From NCBI GenBank assembly GCA_958451915.1, contig CAUDRX010000032.1, positions 1-17,771 on the forward strand: a stretch of 17,771 bases of DNA, read 5' to 3'. Under the pieces are notes generated by a model, which saw nothing but the letters and a program-made list of their open reading frames with translations, was not told where the DNA came from and did no database searches. Positions 1 through 5,881 of the stretch are shown in pieces. The translations under genes and the position numbers were made by a program. Source of the DNA: an uncultured Peptococcaceae bacterium (GTDB lineage Bacteria > Bacillota > Peptococcia > Peptococcales > Peptococcaceae). The first letter of the stretch is position 1. Each line of letters opens with the position of its first letter.

Positions 1-1
1 A

Positions 2-1318
2 CTTGGGATTCGTAAAGAGATTGAGCACCTCAAAGCAGAGCGGGATCGACTGGAAATAGAAAAAAATATCCGTGCTAAAGATTATGAAAAACTTGAGAAA
101 CAATTTAGAGAAACGCTAGATTCATTTAATGATGAAGCAAAACAAACAGCTCGAATTCTTGACAGCAAGCTACTTGATAAAATTTTGCAGGGAATCGGTG
201 AAGAACCAGTCACAGAGGATATTGTGCCCTTTGACACCTCTTTGCTCCATACTGAACCAATGGACGCCGCCGACATTATCAATCGTGTAACGGATTTTAT
301 CCATGAAAAAGCACATAGGGATGTAACATCTAATGACGTAGCGAATTATCTTATCTGTATTACCCAAGGTTTTATCACCACATTTGCCGGAGAGCCTGGG
401 ACAGGTAAAACTTCTCTTTGCAACATTCTTGCAAAAGCTTTGGGCTTAGCAACGGATCCTCCACAAAGGCGGTTTGTTGATATTTCTGTCGAGCGTGGAT
501 GGTCTTCGCATAAAGATTTTATCGGATACTATAATCCGTTGTCGAAAAAGGTAGAACGCAGCAATGGGGAACTCTTTGATGCATTTGAACGAATGGATGG
601 TGAATACGATTGTGACTCGACAAGGATTGCCCCTTTCATTGTCCTGCTAGACGAAGCAAATCTCAGCCCTATCGAGCATTATTGGGCAGCCTTTCTTAGA
701 AATTGTGACTTCACATCTGTGTCCAATCGTTCTATCCCTCTCGGGGGCTCGAAAAGTTTTAAGCTTCCAGAACATCTTCGTTTCCTTGCAACGGTCAATT
801 TTGATCATACCACAGAGGAACTTTCGCCAAGATTCTTGGACAGAAGCTGGGTTATTATGTTGGAACCAACCAGAGTGGATGATGAATTTGATGAGGATGT
901 CAAGAATGCAGAAGATATGGTGCCTTTCGGAGCAATGAAGACTGCATTTTGCATACGAGAAGATGATGAGATTGATGAGGCGATACAAAATAAATGGAAT
1001 GTCATTCAAAAGCATTTTCGAGAAAACAATCTTCAAATTACACCTCGAAACCTAAAGATGGTTAAAAATTATTGTTTGGTTGCTTGTAGGTGTATGGAGC
1101 GTGATACACCTACAACGAGATACTCACCACTGGATTATGCGTTTTCTCAGAAAATACTACCAACCATCAATGGAAACGGTGAGAACTATCGTAAATTGAT
1201 CGAAGAGCTGCAAAAAGAATGCACTGCACAAAACATGCCTATAAGTGCCAAACATCTTGAAAGAATGAAGGTTATAGCAGACCATAATATGGGTTTCTAT
1301 CAATTCTTCTCACGCTAA
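2..1318 (+). CDS. McrB-like AAA+ ATPase with N-terminal coiled coil, 5' partial
   Basis: The reading frame is open from base 2 to the TAA at 1316-1318, so the gene starts left of the window; a TTG at 185 is not the true start. The first ~60 visible residues are charged and heptad-like (LGIRKEIEHLKAERDRLEIE and onward), which predicts a coiled coil. A AAA+ domain follows: Walker A GEPGTGKT at 389-412, Walker B IVLLDEANLSP with the DE pair at 650-655, a sensor-1-like segment TVNFDHT around 794-814, and an arginine-finger-like SPRFLDR just after. The DEANLS motif and the nuclease gene 29 bases downstream point to the motor subunit of a McrBC-type restriction system, which would translocate DNA for the nuclease. 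The McrB signature NxxD is replaced by NFD, so GTP use is uncertain. Base composition is AT-rich, unlike the DNA to the right. The ATPase family call is solid; a defence role is inference. Confidence 0.85.
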   Translation, partial: LGIRKEIEHLKAERDRLEIEKNIRAKDYEKLEKQFRETLDSFNDEAKQTARILDSKLLDKILQGIGEEPVTEDIVPFDTSLLHTEPMDAADIINRVTDFIHEKAHRDVTSNDVANYLICITQGFITTFAGEPGTGKTSLCNILAKALGLATDPPQRRFVDISVERGWSSHKDFIGYYNPLSKKVERSNGELFDAFERMDGEYDCDSTRIAPFIVLLDEANLSPIEHYWAAFLRNCDFTSVSNRSIPLGGSKSFKLPEHLRFLATVNFDHTTEELSPRFLDRSWVIMLEPTRVDDEFDEDVKNAEDMVPFGAMKTAFCIREDDEIDEAIQNKWNVIQKHFRENNLQITPRNLKMVKNYCLVACRCMERDTPTTRYSPLDYAFSQKILPTINGNGENYRKLIEELQKECTAQNMPISAKHLERMKVIADHNMGFYQFFSR

Positions 1319-1347
1319 GAGTTTTTTAAAAGGAGGATATATCTATA

Positions 1348-3207
1348 ATGGTAAAATGTACTTTATCTTGTCAAAAACCAAATCAAAGAGCGGATTTCGA
1401 TCTGTCTGACTGCCTCATGGATATGTCCTCTGTTGATTTTTCTAAATGTAACACGGTTTTTGAAGATGGCAGCTATGAGATTTACTTTGTATGTGACCAG
1501 TTTGATAGGACTGAAGTCGAATCTGTTGCTGTATGTGTTAATGGAGAGCAGGTAGGCGACATTAACTTTAAGGATCATACAACCTGCGTTGAAGGTTGTA
1601 TACGATATCGAGAGGATATCTTGGCTAAACAACCCTTTTTGCTCCATTATGATCTTCTTGTTGTTTCTTTTGTCTTGTCGCTTGTTGATGGCTCTTCAAG
1701 GGAGTATTATACTGACTATTTGTTGTGTGTGTGCAAGAATCAGGAAGATGCCGTCAATATACAAAATATGCTTCAGGAATTGATTGCATTTGATGATTCA
1801 CAGGTTAGTGAATGGATCTTTTCTGATGGGAAACGAGGTGTGAGCAATAGCCTTTATGAAGGAAAATGGAATAAACACGCCTATAAGTCTTTGAGTTCGT
1901 ATATTCAATTATTGGAAAAAATTATTGCGTGTTATAAAAATAATTATGCATACTTCAAGATGCATGGCAAACATACAATTAAGCAGTCAAATGTTTTAGT
2001 TCCTTATGAAAAGGTGAGAAAAGTATCCCGTGATAGTTTTGATTGGATGCTGCAAAATGCAGAACAATTAGCTGAGGTTTCATATAACAGTGGCATCCAA
2101 TATCATAGGAAAAATTATTTACCATATCACATCAGAACAGATGCAAGTAAAAAGAGTTGGGATGTATACGAAAACAGAGTGGTTGTTTCTTTTTTATATA
2201 CTGTTTTGTTAAATGCAAAACAGATTTTTGAGGAATTTGACGGAGATATTTTGAATGAGGCGCGGATTATCTCAAGAATTCATGGAAGCTTTCCGAAAGA
2301 ATATTGTGCGCCAATCATTACAATTAAATCTTTACAGATTTCTTTCTGTAGAATTTTATTAAAAAAGCTTAATCAATCAATAGATGCTCTACAGAATCTT
2401 TACACGCTGTATGAAATGCTTTTTGATGTTCAAATTTCAATGCTAAGGATTCTTCCGAGAAAAACAAGCACATTTTGTGAAATCAAGCCCTATGCTCAGG
2501 TATTTGAGATTATTGTACGCTGGTTTCAGTATGGGGAGTACAGTTTGGAAAAAGAGAGACTAATTTTACAGGTTAAAACATTGGATAAACTGTTTGAGTA
2601 TTATTGCTTACTACATCTTTTGAAGTTGTTAGCTGATAATGGATATCAAAAGGCTGAGATTAAAGAGCCTGCCTTCAAATACTTTTACACTTCAGCAGAC
2701 GGATACTATCAAAATGAACTAGATGTTGTAAACACATATGTGCTGAGTCGTAACCACATAACAGCAACATTATACTATCAGCCGGTTATTAGTTCATATA
2801 AATTCGAAAATGGCCTTACACTATATAGAACAACAAGCAGGAAAGGCTATTATACTCCAGATTTTGTTATAAAGTTTTCATCTTCGGATCATGATGAGGA
2901 ATATGTCATTTTTGATGCAAAATTTGCAAAGAGAGATGACATTAAGAATTTTCGGATGCATGAAGTTATTCGCAAGTATTCAAGTGAGTTATGTGCAGCT
3001 GCAGACTGTCATGTGCCTAAAATGGTATGGATTCTTCAAGGAAGGGTAAATAGTAGTGAAAAGGTGATGTGGCGATATCACGATTCGCCGATGGTTTCTG
3101 AATATCGGCCTGCTGCATCTTTTGGAATCGTTTCGATCAATACAACGCAGGAAATAAGACAGAGATTATGGAATGAGATCAAGAGTAATGTTGTTCTTTT
3201 ACAGTAA
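1348..3207 (+). CDS. DUF2357 / PD-(D/E)XK nuclease, McrC-like partner
   Basis: This 619-residue protein has an AGGAGG site at 1331-1336, 11 bases before its ATG. It resembles DUF2357 proteins that carry a C-terminal PD-(D/E)XK nuclease domain. A segment around residues 270-290 (VYENRVVVSFL) matches the conserved ENR-VV-FL core of DUF2357. The nuclease core is near the C-terminus: YTPD with Asp505, a hydrophobic strand, then FDAKF with Asp523 and Lys525, which fits the D...D-x-K metal site. The N-terminal ~250 residues are not recognisable and may recognise the target or contact the ATPase. It sits directly behind the McrB-like ATPase on the same strand, so the two probably form a two-subunit restriction complex that cuts foreign, perhaps modified, DNA. 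No methyltransferase is visible, but the upstream side of the module is cut off. The nuclease call is fairly firm; the target is unknown. Confidence 0.8.
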   Translation: MVKCTLSCQKPNQRADFDLSDCLMDMSSVDFSKCNTVFEDGSYEIYFVCDQFDRTEVESVAVCVNGEQVGDINFKDHTTCVEGCIRYREDILAKQPFLLHYDLLVVSFVLSLVDGSSREYYTDYLLCVCKNQEDAVNIQNMLQELIAFDDSQVSEWIFSDGKRGVSNSLYEGKWNKHAYKSLSSYIQLLEKIIACYKNNYAYFKMHGKHTIKQSNVLVPYEKVRKVSRDSFDWMLQNAEQLAEVSYNSGIQYHRKNYLPYHIRTDASKKSWDVYENRVVVSFLYTVLLNAKQIFEEFDGDILNEARIISRIHGSFPKEYCAPIITIKSLQISFCRILLKKLNQSIDALQNLYTLYEMLFDVQISMLRILPRKTSTFCEIKPYAQVFEIIVRWFQYGEYSLEKERLILQVKTLDKLFEYYCLLHLLKLLADNGYQKAEIKEPAFKYFYTSADGYYQNELDVVNTYVLSRNHITATLYYQPVISSYKFENGLTLYRTTSRKGYYTPDFVIKFSSSDHDEEYVIFDAKFAKRDDIKNFRMHEVIRKYSSELCAAADCHVPKMVWILQGRVNSSEKVMWRYHDSPMVSEYRPAASFGIVSINTTQEIRQRLWNEIKSNVVLLQ

Positions 3208-3302
3208 AAACTGGTCCTTTAAATTATTTCTATTTCAGCGTGTATCGTAGGTGATGATTCACGGAAACTCCTGGCTGATCTCGTAAAATGCAGACACATA
3301 AC

Positions 3303-3352
3303 AAAAGCGCTGTCCGGCAGCTTATCGTGATAAGCTGCCGGGCAGCGCTTTT
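3303..3352. terminator. Bidirectional rho-independent terminator
   Basis: Arms 3303-3326 and 3329-3352 are complementary over 24 bases with a single wobble pair and begin with AAAA and end with TTTT. The hairpin therefore has a U-run on either strand and can end both the nuclease transcript (plus) and the phosphoesterase transcript (minus). It is GC-rich, unlike the preceding genes, so it probably belongs to the host backbone. The bases from 3208 to 3302 hold no gene I can support. Confidence 0.85.
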
Positions 3353-3357
3353 CGCGT

Positions 3358-4212
3358 TCAGATGTCCATGATGTACATGGTATCGAGGATCTCCTGGTAG
3401 AGGGAGGTTTTGTGTTTCCATTTGAAATTATGGCCGAGGGAGACGTTGATGTACTTGACGCCGCCTGCTTGCATCTCCATGCGGATGTGGGAATGGGCGC
3501 AGATGCAGGTGTCGACGTGGTATTTTTCGTAGAGTTCGGCGTAATACCTGCTGCCCATGAAGGCGATGGTGGTGCCCCAGACGTGGCTCTGTTTATAGAG
3601 TTCCGGGCGTGGCAGCATGTGGATGACGGAGCAGATCTTGTAGCGGTCGCCGGCAGGGCGCTCCCGGATGATCTGGAGCTGACGCTCCATGAAGCGCAGG
3701 CTCTGCGCGGTGATCTCTTCGTTGATGTGGGGGTTGTCTTCTTCGGTGAGCACGTACTTATATTCCGGGCAGCGCCGCAGAAAACGGCGCTTGGTGGCGG
3801 GGGTCATGATGTGAAACTTGCGGTGCAGGGAAAAATCGTACCAGCTTGGGCCCCCGATGATGACCCAGTCGCCGTGCACGATGGGGTGCAGGCAGAGGCT
3901 GTAGAGGGGATGGCCGAGCATGAGTTCCATGTACTCGTTGGCGTCAAAGCAGAGGTCTTCGTTCTTTTTGCGCTTGTTGCGCCCGGCGGTGCAGTAGAGC
4001 TCGTGGTTGCCGGGGATCTCGAGGATCTGGGTGCTGACGGCCTTGGAGAGGTCGTTGTAGAAATCCAGTGAACCAAAGGCGCCGGTGGTGGTATCGCCGC
4101 AGAAAACAATGGTATCTAAGGCCAGGTCCTCGCAGACGCGCGTGAACTCGGCGAGAAAGTCATGGTGGGTGTTATAGTCCATGTGGAGGTCACCGATGAA
4201 ACCGATTCTCAT
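3358..4212 (-). CDS. Calcineurin-like metallophosphoesterase
   Basis: This 284-residue protein shows the full calcineurin-like phosphoesterase signature. GDLH (Asp8, His10) opens the protein, CGD (Asp40) and GNHE (Asn69-His70) follow, and later His198 and the CAHSH pair His240/His242 complete a two-metal site. Such enzymes hydrolyse phosphomonoesters or phosphodiesters; the substrate cannot be told from sequence. No signal peptide is seen, so it should be cytoplasmic. The ATG at 4212 has AAGGAG (complement of 4221-4226) eight bases upstream. It is a single-gene unit, divergent from the pyrophosphohydrolase gene, and its stop lies against the bidirectional terminator. A long open frame on the opposite strand (3412-4071) is a composition shadow. 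Confidence 0.88.
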   Translation of the reverse strand: MRIGFIGDLHMDYNTHHDFLAEFTRVCEDLALDTIVFCGDTTTGAFGSLDFYNDLSKAVSTQILEIPGNHELYCTAGRNKRKKNEDLCFDANEYMELMLGHPLYSLCLHPIVHGDWVIIGGPSWYDFSLHRKFHIMTPATKRRFLRRCPEYKYVLTEEDNPHINEEITAQSLRFMERQLQIIRERPAGDRYKICSVIHMLPRPELYKQSHVWGTTIAFMGSRYYAELYEKYHVDTCICAHSHIRMEMQAGGVKYINVSLGHNFKWKHKTSLYQEILDTMYIMDI

Positions 4213-4232
4213 AGTATCAACTCCTTGATTTT

Positions 4233-4261
4233 AGGGTAACACTGCAAAATATCTGTGTCAA
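4233..4261 (-). promoter_or_regulatory. Promoter of the phosphoesterase gene
   Basis: On the minus strand a perfect TTGACA (complement of 4256-4261) is followed after 17 bases by TACCCT (complement of 4233-4238). The -10 box is weak. Transcription from it would start almost at the ribosome binding site, giving a very short leader, so another -10 nearby is possible. Confidence 0.5.
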
Positions 4262-4266
4262 TAAGT

Positions 4267-4288
4267 GTGAAATGCTTTCACGTGAAAG
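4267..4288. promoter_or_regulatory. Palindromic operator candidate (GTGAAA/TTTCAC cluster)
   Basis: A perfect 14-base palindrome, CTTTCACGTGAAAG, spans 4275-4288. A third half-site GTGAAA lies at 4267-4272, forming a second inverted repeat with TTTCAC at 4276-4281. The cluster lies between the divergent phosphoesterase and pyrophosphohydrolase genes and ends 11 bases before a TAGAAT box at 4299-4304. A dimeric repressor or activator site is likely; the regulator is not known. Confidence 0.5.
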
Positions 4289-4349
4289 ATCTTTGTGGTA
4301 GAATGAAATCAGAAAATTCGTGAATTCTCACAGCAAAGGAGGTGTTCTT

Positions 4350-4670
4350 ATGTCGCGGAGTTCATACAACAAGCTGGTGCGTGACAAGGTGCCGACTGCG
4401 ATCGTGCAGGGTGGCGACCAGGCGATCACATCGGTGCTCGAGGACAAGCAGGAGATCCTCTTTGCCCTTGATGAAAAACTGGACGAGGAAGTGTGCGACT
4501 ACCAGGTCACCAAAGAGATGGCTGAACTGGCGGATGTGCTCGAGGTCATCCATGCTATCGCGGAAGCGAATGGCATCACCTTCGAGGAGCTGGACAAGAT
4601 CCGTCTCGATAAGCGCGACAAGCGCGGCGGCTTTACGAAGATGATCATGCTCGAAGAGATCATTGAGTGA
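4350..4670 (+). CDS. COG4997-type MazG-like nucleotide pyrophosphohydrolase
   Basis: The ATG at 4350 is preceded by AAAGGAGG at 4335-4342; an in-frame GTG further up (4320) has no such site. The 106-residue product matches the small house-cleaning phosphatases related to phosphoribosyl-ATP pyrophosphohydrolase. It opens with YNKLVRDKVP, has the acidic helix pair LDEKLDEEVCDY and EMAELADVLEV that holds Mg2+, and ends with the basic RDKRGGF segment. Proteins of this fold split nucleoside triphosphates, often non-canonical ones, into monophosphate and pyrophosphate; the substrate here is unknown. A TAGAAT box at 4299-4304 may be its -10, with no good -35. It is followed after 28 bases by a small membrane protein, probably in the same transcript. 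Confidence 0.82.
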   Translation: MSRSSYNKLVRDKVPTAIVQGGDQAITSVLEDKQEILFALDEKLDEEVCDYQVTKEMAELADVLEVIHAIAEANGITFEELDKIRLDKRDKRGGFTKMIMLEEIIE

Positions 4671-4698
4671 CGATGGCTGAGAAAGGCCGGTGACTGAG

Positions 4699-4965
4699 AT
4701 GAAGCTGACCTTTGACCTTGAAAGATTGACGTTCGACAAGCAAGTGGGGCTGGGCCTGGCGATCTTTGCGGCCTGCTGTGTGCTGGCGACGGTGTTCCGT
4801 GTGGGCGCGTTCTTCAACCTGGGGGCGGTCTGCTACGGGGTGCTCTTTCTCGTGCACCCGGTGTTCCCGTCGTATTTCACGCCGACGGACCGGGAGATCC
4901 AGTGGATGCGCATAGCGGCGCTGGTCGTGATCGCGCTGGGCCTCATGACTGATTTTCATTTTTGA
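4699..4965 (+). CDS. Small three-helix membrane protein, unknown
   Basis: The product is 88 residues from the ATG at 4699; an in-frame GTG at 4690 would add three. The only purine-rich site (GAAAGG, 4681-4686) is poorly spaced for either start, so translation may be coupled to the gene before. Three hydrophobic segments are visible, roughly residues 17-35, 38-57 and 67-86, after a short charged N-terminus. I do not recognise a family. It lies 28 bases behind the pyrophosphohydrolase and directly ahead of a terminator, so the two genes form a small operon. Good codon structure and the terminator make it likely to be a real gene. Confidence 0.6.
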   Translation: MKLTFDLERLTFDKQVGLGLAIFAACCVLATVFRVGAFFNLGAVCYGVLFLVHPVFPSYFTPTDREIQWMRIAALVVIALGLMTDFHF

Positions 4966-4966
4966 T

Positions 4967-5001
4967 AACGTGACGATGCGTTGGCATGGTCACGTTTTTT
5001 A
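4967..5001 (+). terminator. Rho-independent terminator
   Basis: AACGTGAC (4967-4974) pairs with GTCACGTT (4989-4996). Inside, ATGC (4976-4979) pairs with GCAT (4984-4987). A run of six T follows at 4995-5000. It ends the pyrophosphohydrolase operon two bases after the stop codon. Confidence 0.85.
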
Positions 5002-5070
5002 TTATTTTAGGCGTACTTTTAAGAATTGATTAAGAGTGCTCGACTATACTATGGTTGCCTGTTGGATGCC

Positions 5071-5100
5071 TTGTGTTTTGCGGAGCGGTTAAGGTATAAT
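5071..5100 (+). promoter_or_regulatory. Promoter of the racemase operon
   Basis: A perfect TATAAT box lies at 5095-5100 with TTGTGT at 5071-5076, 18 bases apart. This predicts a leader of about 45 bases before the racemase start. It is the only convincing promoter for the three genes up to the terminator at 8879. Confidence 0.65.
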
Positions 5101-5151
5101 AAAAGGAGCCTGCGTCCGCGTGAAGCAGGGCTGATAAAGGAGTGAATGATA

Positions 5152-5877
5152 ATGAGACAGGCAGTAGGCGTCATTGGGGGCGTCGGTCCTATGGCAACCG
5201 TTTATTATATGCAGCGTGTGATCGAGATGACGAAAGCGGGATGTGACCAGGAGCATATCAACATGCTTGTCTTTAATGATTGCGACATTCCGGACCGTAC
5301 GGCGTATATCACGTCGCAGTCGCCGGACAATCCCCTGCCGGTGATGGTGGAGGATGCGAAGCGGCTGGAAGCGGCGGGCTGTGAATTTGTGGTGATCCCA
5401 TGCAATACGGCGCATTATTTCTATGAAGAGCTGCAGGATGCGGTGTCGATCCCTGTGGTGAATATTGTCGAGGAGACGATCCGTTATGCCAAAGCGATGA
5501 TCCCTGGCCTTGAAAAGGTTGGCATCATGGCGACGACGGGCACCATCATCACCGGGACGTATCAGAGATATGCCGAAGCGGCAGGTCTTGAGGCGATCGT
5601 ACCGGATGATGCCGGACAGGCGGCGTTGATGCACATCATCTATGATGGGGTGAAGGCGGGCAAGCCGGTGCCGCGTGCAGATTTTGATGCGGTGGCAGAG
5701 GGCCTGCGCGCACAGGGTGCGGGCTGTTTGATCCTTGGCTGCACGGAGCTCTCAGTCCTGAAACGGGATCTGCCGATCAATGACGTAGATGTATTAGATT
5801 CGATCGATGTGCTGGCATCGGAAACGGTGCGGCGCAGCGGAAAGGCGTTTACAGATGAATGTTTATTGAAGGAGTAG
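5152..5877 (+). CDS. Aspartate/glutamate racemase family protein
   Basis: The product is 241 residues from the ATG at 5152, nine bases after AAAGGAG (5136-5142); the in-frame ATG at 5146 is too close to that site. The family is the PLP-independent aspartate/glutamate racemases. It opens with GVIGGVGPMAT, has the first catalytic cysteine in PCNTA (Cys84) and the second in LGCTE (Cys197). These two cysteines remove and return the alpha proton from opposite faces, interconverting L- and D-amino acid. Aspartate is the likely substrate from the GGVGPMAT opening, but glutamate or another acidic amino acid is possible. It is cytoplasmic and the first gene of a unit; the flavoprotein gene starts four bases after its stop, with its ribosome site inside the racemase end. 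D-aspartate can serve peptidoglycan cross-bridges, but nothing here shows that use. Confidence 0.85.
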   Translation: MRQAVGVIGGVGPMATVYYMQRVIEMTKAGCDQEHINMLVFNDCDIPDRTAYITSQSPDNPLPVMVEDAKRLEAAGCEFVVIPCNTAHYFYEELQDAVSIPVVNIVEETIRYAKAMIPGLEKVGIMATTGTIITGTYQRYAEAAGLEAIVPDDAGQAALMHIIYDGVKAGKPVPRADFDAVAEGLRAQGAGCLILGCTELSVLKRDLPINDVDVLDSIDVLASETVRRSGKAFTDECLLKE

Positions 5878-5881
5878 ATGA

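Noticed and set aside
185..187. TTG as the start of the McrB-like gene
   Set aside because: The same frame is open to the window edge and codes for a coiled coil, and no ribosome site precedes the TTG.
3412..4071. Open frame of 219 codons opposite the phosphoesterase
   Set aside because: Valine- and aspartate-rich shadow of a gene with all metal-binding motifs; no ribosome site.
4266..4282. CRP/FNR-type site (TGTGA-N6-TCACA)
   Set aside because: The spacing is seven instead of six and the right half ends in G, so the simple GTGAAA palindrome describes it better.
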